64,000 nt of DNA from the NCBI GenBank assembly GCA_019448385.1, contig JAGTXO010000064.1, forward strand, positions 62,001 through 126,000. The letters run 5' to 3'. The notes below the pieces were generated by a model. The model worked only from the letters and a program-made list of their open reading frames with translations. It had not been told where the DNA came from and did not search any database. Both the position numbers and the translations under genes were made by a program. Every line of letters starts with the position of its first letter. Within the stretch, counting starts at the first letter, position 1. Source of the DNA: Diacronema lutheri. Lineage: Eukaryota > Haptophyta > Pavlovophyceae > Pavlovales > Pavlovaceae. Below, one piece after another: positions 21,230 to 35,200 of this stretch.

Positions 21230-22012
21230 CTGGACGTCGAGCGTGTGCGCCTTGTCCGCACGTGTGCACTCACGTGCGTCTGCGGCGATCTGCCCGGCGT
21301 AGTAGTCCGCGCGCGCGGGAGCCGCGTCGGCAGTAGGAGCAGGATAACGTACTTGCGCCTGACGAGGACGGCGAGAAGTGCGGCTTTTCGCTCGGGGTCT
21401 ACCATGCCGCCGAGGTTGGCGCTGGCGCGCGTGAGGCAGTCGGAGCGCGCTGGGCCCGGGTTGAAGGCCTCACCCCGGGGGACGGGAGGATTCAAGGCGC
21501 CGAGCCGCTGCGGGTGCGGCGGGAGGCCCCGGGCGGGTGTGCTAATGCGGCTCGATGGCCGCCTGCCGGGGGGGGGGGGGGGGGGAGGGGGGGGGGGGGG
21601 GGGGGGGGGGCGTTGGGCCGCCCGCGGAAACGGAGGTGAGCGTGTGGGAGCGGCGCGCGTCGGCGCGCGCGGCTGGCGTGCAGCACGGATAAGTCTTGTG
21701 TGGACTTCGCGGGGCGGATCCCGGTGCAGGGATTGCCGACGTAGGCCGCGAGCGCGAGCAGGGCGGGGATGAAGACGGATGATGGGGTTGGGGCCAAGGC
21801 CGCCGCACCCGCAGCTATCACGGTGGCAGCGACCGCCACGGTCAGTGCGAGGCTCGCGTGGCCGCTGCGCGGGCAGCTCGCCCGCCAGGTCCAGGAGGGC
21901 CGGCCTGCGGCCTCAGTGCCCAGCGTTGGGCATGTCAGCGTCTGCGTCTGCGGGCCCGCCACTGCGATGGCGCATTGAGCCTGGCGCACCAAAACGCAAT
22001 CGGTCCGCCGAT

Positions 22013-22054
<42 letters not shown>

Positions 22055-23961
22055 CGAGGCGTGCGCGGGGGCTTGGGGTGGGCTCCGGGTGCCGGCGCTG
22101 TGCCAGCGGCGGGCTTGGTTGACGCCGTCTCGCCGGGGCCCTTGCGCCTTGCGGCGCGAGCGTCGCGGAGGGGCGTCGGCTGCGCTGGCTCCGCGTCGGC
22201 GGTGGCGTGGGGCAGGCTCTTGTGGAGGGCGGAGCGCTCGCGCACGAGTCGGTTGCCAAGGCGGGCTGTCTGCGTGCCGTTGGGCTGCGCTTGGGCAGGT
22301 AGGACCTGCGGCCTCGGGGGCGGGCGGGTTTTCGTGTTGGGCCAGGCGGCAACGCGCACCGGCCGTGTTCGCGGCCGGCAGGCGGACGTCCGCAGCGGGG
22401 CGGAGAATGCGGGTGAAGCGCTTGCACGGGCGCGGTTCGCACCTGGCGGCCAGGCGATCACGAACCGTTGGGTCGCCGGGCTGTTTGGTGGAGCCGAGGG
22501 CAGCAAGGATAGCGAGCTTGGCCGCCTCATCGGTGACGAGCGGCACTGTTGCCCAGCTCTGTACCTCGAAGCCCTGGATGTGCAGGCGTCGGGGAAGTTC
22601 CCGGCAGCGTCGCCTGCGTCCGTCGAGAGGCGGACCGAAGTCGCGCCCGTGCCCCCGTTGGCGACACCGAGCTCTCGCTCGTTCACACCGGCCCGCCGAC
22701 GCGGGCGCGTGGTGCGCGCGCGTTGGGTGCGTGTCTGCCTCGAGCAGCGTGCCCAGTCGCAGTGTGGGCGCGTGTCCGTCTGCCTCAAAACGCCACGTGG
22801 AGGGGAAGGCGCGGGGCGGGCTCGCCGAGGAGGTGCCGCCGCTCGCTGCCACCCGGCGCGGGCTCGGGGCAGCCGTCTTCGGGTGCCGCGCTCTTCGCGC
22901 CATGCACGAACGTTCCGCCGCGCTCGCAGCGCGCGAGCGCACACACAGAGCGCGCGGCGACCCCGGCGGGGGCAGTGCGTCCCGGTGGCACTCGCGGGCG
23001 CGCGCCTGGCCTGGGCGCAGCTGGGCGCGTTGCCGCCCGCGCAGCGAGCCGCCCGCGCGCCTCGCCGCGCGCGCGCTTCGTCGCACGCGTGCGCCCTGCA
23101 TGCACGCGCATAGCGCGCGGCGGCTCGGCGCAGTGCAAGGCAGAGCGTGCTGCAACGGTTGCGAGGGCGCGCACGCGCGGCGCGGCGCGCCCCTGTGTGG
23201 TCGCCTGCGCGCGGCGCGTGGTCCGGACGCAGCTCGGTGGCGTGATGCCGTTCGTGCAACACAGTGCGCGTGAGAGCCGCACGTGCACACCTGCAGTGCA
23301 ACGCGGCATTGCGCGCGTTGCGTGGGCGGAGCGCGGCTGGATGTGCTTGAGGTCGCGCAGCATGCCGCGCGCCGCGCGCTGTGCGGCGCAGCGAGTCGGC
23401 CATGCCCCTGGTCCTCGTCTCCGGGGGGGGGGGGGGGGGGGGTGGTGGTGGCAACCAGGATCCGCCAGCGCGTGGTGGGCGCCGTCCAACTCCCAGCCAG
23501 GATGCGCCCCGTTCTTCCCCGACACTCTCCGTCCAAACCCGCCGCCCAGCCTGCCGCCGCACCCGCCGCCAACGCCGCCGCGCACCCATCCGCCGAGCTC
23601 ACCTCGCGCGCGCTCGCGCTCACGCTGCGCGACGAGGCTGCGCAGGCCGGCGCGCGGCCGTGCAGAGCAGCGCAGGCCGGCGCGCGGCCGCGCGCGCGCG
23701 CTCACGTTGCGGCCGCGCAGCGAGCTTTCGCCGCGTCGCAGCCCCTCCGAGCAGCCACGATGCACGCCCCCGGAGGACGTTGGCCGCGCTCGGAGGCCGC
23801 GCTCGGGCGCGCAAAGAGAGGCGGCGCGGGCAAACGAGTAGGCTCGGCGCGCTGGCGGGTCCTGGTTGTGGGAGAGCGGGGCATTCTCCAGGGCATCATG
23901 TAAATTCTCCCAAGTATCATCCGGGCCGCCATCCGGACACTGACGTGCCCACAGTCTGCAG
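21230..23961. other. Degenerate region with minus-strand protein-like fragments
   Basis: Poly-G runs at about 21571-21610, 22015-22054 and 23426-23442 divide it. Minus-strand fragments look coding but do not join: ASANLGGMVDPERKAALLAV (about 21380-21460), a hydrophobic stretch LALTVAVAATVIAAGAAALA (about 21790-21860), and GFEVQSWATVPLVTDEAAKL (about 22500-22590), which continues in another frame with AGVNERELGVANGGTGATSV (about 22620-22700). Frame changes without splice signals suggest old pseudogenes or mobile-element debris. No family was recognised. Confidence 0.4.
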
Positions 23962-26900
23962 ATGGAGGACTCCGTGAAGGACGCTTTGCCCGGCGGGCGG
24001 GGCGGCTCGGACAGTTTCTCGCTGGCCCTCAGCACCATTCTGTCGCCGGGAGATACCCACCCCCACGTGGTCCCATCCACTTGCCTCATCGCCCTGCTGC
24101 GTTACGCGGATTTCGGCACGAGCAGGGTTAGGGTGGGCGACACGGGGTGCTCGCAGCATGCGCTCAAGGTGGCGCTGCGCAACCTGCGCAAAGCATGCGC
24201 GGATGCGGACCGGTTTGGGCAGGTGCTCGTGGTCGTGCTACCGCTCTGCCTCCGCGCGTCCAGCGGCCTCGTGCACTGGACGGCGGCGTACCTGCTCCTC
24301 GCGCCGCCCGCGCAGCGCGGCGCGCCGCCCGGCGCCGCGCTCGCCCTGCTCGCCGATTCGCGCACCTTGGGCAACGGCGAATCGGCGTACGCCACGGCGG
24401 CCGGCGTGCTCATCAAGAAGCTTGCGCAGCGCATCGGCAGAACAGCGCCGCCCATCGATGCCTTCAAGGCGCCCCCGCAGAGTGGGGCCGCGTGTTGCTT
24501 CGCCGCGGCAACAGTCGCGGCCGAGGTCGTGGCGAGCGCATCGACGCTCTACGGCCGCCGCGCGAGTGTCCTTGTCGACATCAAGAAGGCTTTGGACGCG
24601 CGCCTCGCGCGCCTCACGACGGCCGCGTACGAGGAGACCCGCGCGCGCACGCTCCGCGCCGCCATCGGCGCTCTGCTCGGCGACCGCGCCAGGCGCTTCG
24701 GCCCGTTCACCCGCGAGGCCGCGCGGCTCGCCGAGGCCGCGCGGCTCGCCGAGGCGTGCGATGCCAGTGTCGGCGGATCCGCGCCCGACGGGCTGCTGCA
24801 GGCCGTCGAGGCGGCGCTGCGCGCGCCCGACGACCGCATCGCACGCACGGCCGCGCTCGACGCGCTCACGGGCGCTGCAGGCCGCGCGCTGTCGACGGCG
24901 GCCAGGCCGCGCGGCGCGGCGGCGCCAAGGCCGCCGTCGCGAGCGCCACCGCCGCGTGCGCCGCAGCGGCGCGCCGCCTCGGCGTGGGGGCCCCGACCAT
25001 TCAGCAGCCTCGGCGGGGGCGAGGGCGACGGGGACGATGGCGACGCCACCACCGCTGACGACGGGGAGGGCGCGGAGGACGGGGACGACGACCCCGCGGG
25101 CGCGGCGGCTGCGGCGGTGGCGACGGGCACGGCGGCGACGAGCGCGGTGGCGGCGGGCGCGGCGCCAACCTCGCCGGCGGCGGCGGACGGCGGTGGCTCG
25201 GCGCCGCTCGAACGCCGCTGCGTCTACACTGCGCCTGATGAGGGCGACGCGGACGCGCGCGTGTACGACGCCAAGGACCCCGAGCAGCTAAAAGCGGGCA
25301 GGGCGCGGCTACGGGCGAACAGCGGGCGCGCGCCCGCCGTGGTCGACACGCTTTTCGCGCACGCGACGGGCACGATCGTCACGCGGCAGCGCACGGAGGG
25401 CGTGACCGGCGCGGGCATGCACCACCTCGCCGCCCCGACGCAGGGCGCGGGGTACGGTACCGTCGTGCGGGCCGAGCTGGGCGAGCCCGGCTTCGCGGGG
25501 ACGACATGGCACATGACGTCGGGCGTGGAGAACCAGCCGCGCGCGGTACGAGCGGCCGCGCGCGCGTACGCGCACGACGGCTGGGGCGGCGTGTACAATG
25601 CGCACGAGGACTTTGCCGCCTTCGAGGGCTTGCCGCGGCTCGCCGCGCCCGAATCGCTCGCGGCCATCGCCGGCGGGTCGGCGGACGCGGTGTTCTGCTG
25701 GCGGTCCGGCCGGTCCGTCATCGGCGAGGTGACGACGGTTCACTTCAATGGCGACCGCGCCGCCGCCATCGACCACGCGCGGGCGCTGCGCGTCAGGCCC
25801 GATTGGCGCTCGCAGCCCAGGATCTACGAGGCGGCGTGCGGCGCGGAGGGCACGGTGCTGCTCGTGTGGGTCGTGCCCGACCGTCACAAGAACCCGCGGC
25901 TGGACTGGGCGCCGATTCTCGTCGTGATCCACCTGCCCGCCGACCCCGACTGGCTCGCGCGCGCCACGCCGGCGATCGCGAAGGCGCGGCGCGAGGTCGA
26001 GGACGGACGCGCGCGCGCGGAGGCGCGCGGCGTGCCGCAGCACCTCGCCTACACGCTGAGCCCACGCTTCCGAGGCACCGCGCCGCGCGGAGCCGCGCGC
26101 GTGCCGCCGCGCCTCGGCGCGAGCGACGCGCGCGAGGCGCGCGCGCTCGCGGCGCTCGAGCCGGCGCTCATGTTCGCGCCGGCCTGGCGGCGCGCGGTGC
26201 GCGCGGCGAGCCGCGCCCCCGGCAGTGGCGCCGCGGCCGTCGAGCGCGCGCTCGCGCGCCTGCACAACGCGCTCGAGCCCGATGACGAGAGCGCGCCCGA
26301 GTCGACGCGCGTCGCGCCGCTCGCCGCCGCGCTCGAGCAGTCGGCGGGCTGGCCGGCGGGCACGGCGCGCATGGCGGCAAGCGTGACCAAGGGCCCCGGC
26401 GTCGGAGATGGCGCAGGTGGCGACGAAGTGACCAAAGTGGAGGAAACGGCGAAGACGAGCGGCGACGGCTGCACCGGCACGCCTCCTCTGCGCCCGGCCG
26501 CGCGCGCGGCCGGCGCGGCGGACGACGGAGGGGCGGCGGTCGTGGCGGGCGTCGAGGGCGAGCGCGACGCACTCGCCAAGACGGGTGCCGGCGGCTGCGA
26601 CGACGACGCTCGCGAGCCGCTGTCGGCCGGCAAGCCCGGCGCACTCGCCGCCGCGGCGACCGTCGGGGGTCTCGGCGAGCTCGTCGGCAGCCTATGCGCG
26701 TGGCTGGCGCGCGGCGCGGCTGGCGGCGCCATCGCGGCCATCTCCCCCGGGACGGCCGCGCGCGGAGCAAACGGCACGCCGCAGCGCGCCGAGCCGCCGG
26801 CCGCCGGCGATCCCGTCGCTCCGCACGCGCGCGTCGCCGCTGCGGCGCCCTTGGCGGGCAGCGCGGCGGCGCCGTCGTCGGCCGCGCGCGACGCGCAGCG

Positions 26901-29900
26901 CGGCGTCGCGGGATTCGACGCGGCCGCGCACGCGCACGCGCGCGACGGCAGGCGGGCGGCACGGCGGATGCGCGAGCAGGAGGGGGCGGTGCACAGGGCC
27001 TTCCGCATGTCCCTCTGGCGCGACGCGACGTTTGTCGAGTTCGTTGAGAAGCTGCGCCCCGACGGCGGCGCGCAGCTGCTCGCGCGCGAGCCCACGCGGC
27101 GCGCGGCGGCGGTGCTGTGCGAGCTCGCGCGCGGCCGCGACGGCGCGAGCGGCGCGGCCGGGCTGCTGCACGAGATGAGAGCCGCCGATGCGCGCGCGCG
27201 CGAGGCCGCCAAAGCGGCGGAGGCAGCGCAGCTTGCGCACGGGACGCTGCGCATCGTGGCAACCGTGGCGCTGGGCGGTGCGGTCTTCGCCGGCATGTCA
27301 GCGCTGGTCGTTGCTTGCGCGGCGCGCACGGCGACCGGTGCGCTTTTTGGGGCCCGCCGCCCGCGGGCGGCCGCGCGCGGAGCCGACGACGCGCTCGGCA
27401 CGCTGCAGCGCGCCAAGCCGCCGCCCGCCGACAAGGGCAAGCGCAGGCGCGCCAGAGCCAACGACGACCCCGTCGACGCGGCGCGCAAGGCCGTGGGCAA
27501 GGCGGAGGGCAACTGCCGCAAGGCAGCCCGCCGGCTGCACCTCGCTGCACTGGGCGAGGAGGAGGCGCAGCAGCGCGTGCTCGACGCCGAGGCGGCGGAG
27601 CAGCTGGCGCGCTCGCGCGAGCCGGCCGGCGGCTGGGTAGGCAGCGCGCGCGCGCGCGCGCGCGCGCGCCCCGCCGCGCGCGCGCCCGTCGATTGGCGTG
27701 CGCGCAGCGCAGAACGGCGCGCCAGCTCCGTCACCTGCGCGCCGCCGCGCCCGTGCCCCTCGCGCGCAGGGGCGCCCTGCGGACCTGCGGCTGCAACAGG
27801 CGCACTTTGGCATGCGCGAAGATGCCGACGCGGATGTGCGCCGCGCGCACGAGGCGCTGCGCCGGGCGAGAGAGGGTGTGGCGTGCGCCAAGGCCAGCGT
27901 GCGGCAGATGGAGGCGGCGTTGCTCAACGCGACGCGCTGCGCCACCGCGGTGCTCGCGCCGCGTGGCGTGCCGGAGGGTGACGAGCAGGCCGCGGCGAGA
28001 GAGCAGGCGGCGCTGGACCGGGAGGCGCCGCCGGCCGCGCAACGCGCGGCGCCGACGGCGCGCTCGCCCTCGGAGCCGCCGTCCGAGTGGGGCCCGCCAG
28101 CGGTCGGCCGGCGCCCGACGCCGCGTGCACTGTCGCACGCCGCGGGTCGCGGGGACGACAACCCGTTTGCGCCGCTCGCAACCGTCAGCGGCGATTGGTC
28201 GCCCACGCCGAGCTCGCGCTCGCCGTCCTCGCCGCCGCGGCAGCCGCCGTCCGACCGCCGCAGCGCGCAGCGTCGCAGCGCGCGCGCGCGGCCGCCGAGG
28301 CCGACCGTTTCGCCCGAGGACGCGCTCGCAGCCGAGCGCCAGGCGCGCGCGCTGTCGGAGCAGGCGGAGCAGAGGCGCGCCAAAAAGGCCGCCGCCAAGG
28401 CCGCGCGCCGCGCCGCGCGCGCCGCCGACAAGCGGACGGCGCGCGTCGTCCACGCGTGCGTAAGCGCCGCCTTGCGGCGCGTCTGCACGAGCGTCGCCAC
28501 GGGCACGCCGCTCGCCGTGCTCCGCGAGCGCGCCGAGGGGCCGCGCGCGCCGAAGCCCGCGCCCGCGCCGCCACGCCGCGCAGCGGACGGCGGCCGCGCG
28601 CTCCGCCACGCGCGCCGTGCGGCCGCCGCGGCGGCGGAGCGCGAGGCGGCGGTGGCGGCCGACGCCGACGGGCGGTTCGAGCGGCAGCCCTCCGCCGCCC
28701 GGTTCGACGGCGGCGATGGCGGCGGAGGCGGCCACGTCGAGGCGAGCGCGCGACCGCGCGCCGGCGAGGCCGGCGAGGCTGGCGCGCACGGCGCGCCTGG
28801 CGCAGCGGGGACCCCGGCGGCGTCGCTCGCGTCGCGCAGCCCGTGTGATGCGCGCCGCACGGCACGCCTCCCGCACGCACGCGCCGCAGCCACCTGCGCA
28901 CGCAACGGCGGCTGGGGTGGCAACGTCGGCGGCGACGTGTGCGGCGGTTGTTTCGGCGGCGGCGGCGTCCGTCGCGACGCCTGCGGCGGCGGCGACGCCA
29001 CCTGCGGCTGCGGCGATGGCGGCGTCGGTGCTGGCGCTGGCGAGGCCCCTGCACACGGTGCGCCGGCGCGCGCGACGGCGTCGCGCTTGCTGCGCTTGCT
29101 CGGCGCGCCACGCGCCGTGCTCGGTGCGATGGCGCACGCCGCGGCCGTGTTGGCGCGCGGCGAGGCCGCAGCCGTCGCTGGCGTGCGCGCCGCCGCGCGC
29201 GCCGTGCGGCGCGCGCGCCGCCGAGCGCCTCGCGCGCGCCGCACGGCTGCGCGGCGGGCTCGCGGCCCGCCGATGCGCGACGTCGACGGCGCCCTGCGGC
29301 CCTCGCCGTCCTGGTTGCGCACACGCCTCGTCTGCGGCCGGCGCCTCGCGCCTCTGCGCCGCGCGGGCGCGCGCCCGCCGCCCGCACACGCCGCGCCGAG
29401 TTCCCGCGCGCGCGCTGCGCAACCCGACAGCGACGCGCCGGCGTGCGCGCCGCGGCGCTCGGCGCCTGTCGGTGCGCCGCCGCGCGCGCGTGGCCTGCGC
29501 GCGGCGCGCGCACGGCGCTTCCTCGACGTCGCCGGCCGCGCGGCGCGGAGCGCGCGCCTCGGCGCGCGCATCACGCGCCAGCGCACGCCGGGTTCGCCAT
29601 CGGAGCCCTGCACGGCCGAGAGCGGCGACGGCGCGGGCGCCGGCGGCGTCGGCGCGGCGGCGCCTGGCGCGGCGACGATGCGCGCCACCGGCGCGCGCGC
29701 AGCGCGCGCTGCGGCGGCGGCGGTCGGTGGCGCCTCGCGTCTCGCGCGCCGCGCGATGGCAAGCGCCGCCGCCGCTGCCACCTCCATCGCCGGCGCTGCC
29801 GCCTCGACCGTCGCCGCCGCCGCCGTTGCCATCGGCGCGGCCGTCACGTCACCGGCGTTCGCCGCGGCGCGCGGCATGGCGGCCGCATGCGTCGCTGCCT

Positions 29901-32217
29901 GCGCCCGCCCCACCGCCGCGCAGGCGGCCGCGTCGCGCGCGCTCGGCGCGCTCTTCGTGCTCGTCGACGCGGCCGACGCGGCGGGCGACAGCGACGCCGC
30001 GCTCGGCGCGCTCGCGGCCGCGGTCGACGCGACGGAGCTGCGCCCGCCCCCGGCCTTTTGGCGCGCGGGCCGCGCCGCGGCGTACGCACCGCGTCCGCCG
30101 CCCCTCGACTCGGCGCGGCCGCGCTACAACCGGCGCGCGCGCGCACCTAGCCCTCCCGTCGCGGCCGCGCGGCGCAATCTCGCGCGCGCGGTGCGCGAGC
30201 TCACGCGCGCCGCGCGCGCTGAGCGCGAGCGCGCGCCGGCGCCGCGCGGCGCGCGCGGCGGCGTGCTCCACGCGCTGCGCGCGTCGCTCCCCGTGCACGC
30301 GCGTGCCGCGCTCGGCACGGACGCGGAGCTGCGCGCGGACATCGCCGCGTTCGCGCGCGCGCGCCGCGAGCTGCACAGCCTCACCGACGCCGAGGTGGCG
30401 GCGCTCGCGCGCCCGGACGGGCCGCCGCTGCCCGTGCGGCTCGCGTGCACGGCGGTCGCGCGCGCGCGCGGCGTGACCGTGCTGCTCGACATCGTGCCGC
30501 GCGGCGGCGGCGCGCCCGAGCGGCTCGTGTGCCGCGCCCGTCGCCGCGGCGCCGCCACGCGCACGCCACGGCCGACAGCCGCCGTTATCGCGCGCGCGCC
30601 TTGCATAGCGGCGCGCGTTGGCCACACTGAGCCGGCGCGCGCGTGCGCGGGCGGATCGATCGGGGTCGCGCGCCTCCGTTCAGCGCGCCGCCGCTCTTGG
30701 CGTGGGGCGCGGCTCGACGTGCACACCCGCGAGCGGCTGGCCACACCGGTGCCAGGCCACGTCGTGGCCTGCGCCGCCGCCTCGGCCATCGGCGCGTGCG
30801 TCGCTCGCGCGCGGCTTGGGCTTGCACGGCTGGCGCGCGCGTGGCCCTGCGCCTCCGCTCCACTGGCCGCTGCTGCTGTCGCCTTCGCGCCTGCCGCCGA
30901 CGGTGTTTTCTGCGCCCCGCTGGGCGCTCCTGCATCCGCCTTCGCGCCTGCCGCCGACGGTGTTTTCCCCGCCGCACTAGCCGCTGCTGCATCCGCCTTC
31001 GCGCCTGCCGCCGATTTTCCCGCCCCACTAGTTGCTCCTGCATTCGCCTCCGCGCCTGCCACCGACGGCGTTTTCCCCGCCCCACTAGCCGCTGCCGCTG
31101 CCGCGTCCGCGCCCGCCGCCGCGGGCGCGTCTTCCGCCCCACCAGCCATCGCCGCCGCGCCCGCCGCCAACGCGCGCACCGCCAACGTGCCCGTTGCCAA
31201 CGAGGCTACCGCCACCGAACCAGCCGCCCTTGAGCTTCCCCTCCAACCCGCCAACTCGGCGCTGCTTGCGTGGGCGGGCGACGCGGCTGCGCGCCGGCTG
31301 GCCGCCGCCGCCGCGAGCGCCGGCCTCCCGCAGGCAGAGGTGGAGCGCATCGCCAGCGGCGACATGCTCGCCTCAACCGTCGACGCGTGCTGCGAGGTCG
31401 TGCTGCGCGTGCACGGGCAGGCCGGCGGCGGGCATGTCTGCCACGTGCCGCTCGCCGCGCAACCCGCGGTGTTTCAGGACGACGCCGAGCGCGCCGCGCT
31501 GCTGCACCGCCTGCGCAGCGAGGCGACAACGCAGGCTGTCATCGGCGTGTGGAGCCCGTCGGACGAGCGCGGCGGCGCGGGCGGTGACGACGGCGCGCAG
31601 CTCGCCTCCGGCCATTTCACCGCGTTGCGCCTTGTGCGCGTCGCGCGCGCGGGCGAGCATCGCTACGACGCGGTGCTCGTCGACACGCTCGCGTCGCCCT
31701 GCAGGCAGGCGCTCATGCTCGCCAAGGCGATAACTGCCACGCTGCACGCGGCGGGTCTCGACATTTCGCGCGTGCGCCGCGCGCTGCTGCTCAACGAGGC
31801 GGCGCAGCGTGGCGCGACGTGCGGCCTCGCGATAGTGGGCGCGCTCAACGACGCGCTCGCCGCGGCGGGCTGCTCGTCCGCGCCGCGCACGTTCAGCGTG
31901 GCGGACATGTACGCTGTCGGCGAGCGCCTCCGCGTCGCGCTGACCGGCGCGGCCAGCGATCGTGCGCCGGGCGGCGTCTGCGCGGTCACGAGCGCGGTGC
32001 GTGGCGGGGGCAGCCCCGATCGCGCCGAAACGCCGCCGCAGACGCGCGGCGCCAAGGCCGCCGCTGGCGTCACCGCCGCCGCCACCGCCGCCGCCACGCC
32101 GCCGCCGCCCGCGCTGGGCGCCGCCGCCGCCGCCACCGCCGCCGCCGCCGCTGCTGCCGCCGCCGTGGCCGCGCCGCCACCGCCGCCACCGCCGCCGCCG
32201 GCCGGCGACGCGGGCGA

Positions 32218-32293
<76 letters not shown>

Positions 32294-35200
32294 GCCGCGC
32301 GCACGTTCTTGAAGCTCGCGCCCAGGGCGCGCGCGGCCGCCTCGGCGCGTGAGGCGTTGCGCGCCGCGTGTGCGCGCGCGGACGCGGCGGCGTCGTCACA
32401 CGCGTCGGCGCCGCACGCGCCCGCCGGTGCGCGCCGCCGGCGGCGCGCGGGCGCAGGCGAGCTGGCGCTCGCGGCTGCGCGCGCGCTCGCCTCGACGGAG
32501 CACGGCGATTTGACGGACGACGCGCTCGAGGCCGCCGTCGAGCAGGAGCTGGGCGACGAGCGCGGCCAACTGCTGCTGTGCACGCGGGGCGCAGCGGCGC
32601 AAAGGCCCGCGCTTTGCCGGCTCCTGAAGCACGCGTGCGCGTCGGCGCGCGCGGCGAAGCGCGCGCAATTCACGGTGTTCGTCGTGCGCGCGCCCACGCG
32701 CGGCGAGCGGGGGGGCGCCGCCGCGAGGCGCGTGGACTCGGTGGTCGAGCTGTCGTGCGCGCTGCACGAGAAGGCGGGCGCGCTCGGCGGCCTCCAGCGC
32801 GTCTGTGTGCGTGGCTTCGCCCTCGAGCGCCGCCGGACACTCGACGCTGGCGCCGAGGCCGGCGCGTCCGCCATCGGCCAGGACGAGCAGGTCGAGGCAG
32901 AGGCGGGCGAGGCGTGCGTCGCCGGCGTGACGATGGCCAAGCAGCTGCGTCAGTTTGCCGAGCAAGCTGCCCGCGACGACGTGCTCTTCCACGTCGCCGT
33001 GTCCGAGGCCGACGCCCACGCCCGGCTGGCGCGCGTTGCGGGTGACGATGTCGGCGCGTACAGCGTCGTGCTCGCAGTCGCCGGGCTCGTCTGGCTGGCC
33101 AAGGCCGACGAGGTTGCGCCGGCGGCCGCCCAGCCCGCCGCCGTGCCGCCCGCCGCCCCGCCTGCTGCCGCCACGTCCGCCGACGCCGAGCGCGACGCCT
33201 CGCCTTCCGACCGCCTGCGCGCGCTGACGCTCGCCGTGCGAGTCGCGCTCGCGCGCGGCGTGCTGCGCCACCTCCTCGCCGACGCGTCGCCGGGCGCGTC
33301 CGCGACCGCTGGCGGTAGTTGCGCGACGCCCGTCGAGGCGGCCACGTCCGCCGCCGCGCCGCCCGCCACGGGCGTCGTGACGAGTGGCGTTGCGGCGGGC
33401 GCTGTGGCGGCCGCACCGGCTGCTGCGGGCGGTGCGATGGCGGGTGCATCGCCCATCACGCGGCCGGCGAAGCGCGCGCGGCGCACGCTCACCGCCGCTC
33501 CAGCCGCCTCGGCCGTTGCGGCCGCTGGAGGCGCACGCGCGGGCACACGCGGCGCGGCCGGCGCGCCTCGCGCGCGCGCCGCGCGCGCGCCGGCCGAGTA
33601 CGTCTGGCTTGCCATCGCGCGCCGGATGCTGGCGGCGCGACACGCGGCGGCCGCGGGCGGCGACTTTGTCGCGTCGTGCGTCGCCGCGATGCAGGCCGAG
33701 TACGGCGACGGCTGTGCCGTCGTCGTCGGCGACGCGCCTGATGACGCCTTGGTCGAGGCTGCGGCGGCGGCGCTGCTCGAGGGCAAGCACGCGGCGGTGA
33801 GCCTCGGCTGCGTCGACCGGCCGGCGGTGCTCGTCGTGCAGCGCGCCGTGGACGCGCCCACGTCGCGCGTGCACGGGTGGTGCGCGCACGCGGCGGGCGC
33901 CGCCGAGTTTGACGAGGGCGCCGCGCACGGCGTGTTCAACGCGATCGTCGAGCGCGCGTGGGCGCTGCGTCCGGACCCGGCCGACGGCAGCCCGCCGCCC
34001 ACGCGCACGTGGGAGGTCGAGCAAATCGCTGGCGACGCGCCCGACCAGGCGGGCGTGGCCGCGCTGCGCGTGCTCTACGCGCTCGTCGCGGCGCACGGCC
34101 GCTACCGCTCGGCCGCCGCGCTCTTTGGCGCGCTCGCGCAGCTGCACGCGCCCGACGCCGCCGGCGCGCGCGCGGAGGTCGTCGCGGCGGCGTGCGCGGT
34201 GCCGCCCGGCGCGCGGCCGGGCGCCGCGCCGGCGGCCGCGCGGGACGACGCGAGGGAGCGCGCATGGGACGGCGCTCAGATCGCCGCGCTCGCCGTCGGC
34301 GCGGACGCTGCGCGCAGGCGTGTCGCGCCCGTGCGCGCGCTCGTCGACGCGCTCGGCACGCCACCGACCTCGGCGATCACGGGCGGGCCGGCGGTCCGGC
34401 TCGCGGGCGCGGGCGACGGCGGCCACGGTGCACGGTGGGTGGGCGGGCAGGCGGCGACGCCCGCCGAGCAGCTGCCGAGGGAGCTGCTGCGCGCCTACCA
34501 CGAGGCGGTGCTGTGCGTCACGCCCGGCAGCCTCCAGCTCGGCCCGGCGGCGCTCGACGCGGTCACGCGGCCGCGCGAAAACGACACGCTGGAAGGCCTC
34601 CTCGCGCGCGTCAGCTGGCAGTGCGGCGCGAGGGCGAGCACGTGCGCCATGCTCGCCACGTTTTCCGAGCAGGCGGGCACCGGCTCGCGCGTCGCGCTCA
34701 AGGCCCTCCGCACGAGCTCCGACCTGGCCGGGCTGACGGCGGCTGCGGTCGGGCAGCAGGCGCCGCAGACGCCGCCGCCGCCGCTTCTCGTGATGCTCGG
34801 CCGCTGCCCCAGCCCGCTCGTCGGCGGCGGCCTCTTCCCGCCCGACCGCGCGACGGGCGAGCCGGCGGTGCACGCGGCGACGTCCGAGCTCGCCGTCGAG
34901 CTGCTGCGCGACGCGCGCGCGCTGGCCGGCACGGACGGGCGGCTCGTCGTGCTGTGCCTCGAGGCGTCCAACCCGCTCTGGTTCTGCCCCAAGGTGCGCG
35001 AGCTCGAGCTGCCGCGGACGCGGTCGGACGGCGTGCGCGCGTCCGGCTGCACCTGCCCTGCGACGTGCAGCGATGCGCGCGGCGCGGCGGGTGGCGCTGC
35101 CCGCGGCGCATCGACGCGGCCGGCGGCGCGCGCGATCAACAAGGCGGTGCTCGACCACTTCGTCGCGCTTTTCGGCCGCGAGGGCTTCGCGACCTTTGAG

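Noticed and set aside
27298-29913. 871-aa minus-strand frame
   Set aside because: No recognisable motif; low-complexity Ala/Arg translation of the antisense of the giant gene.
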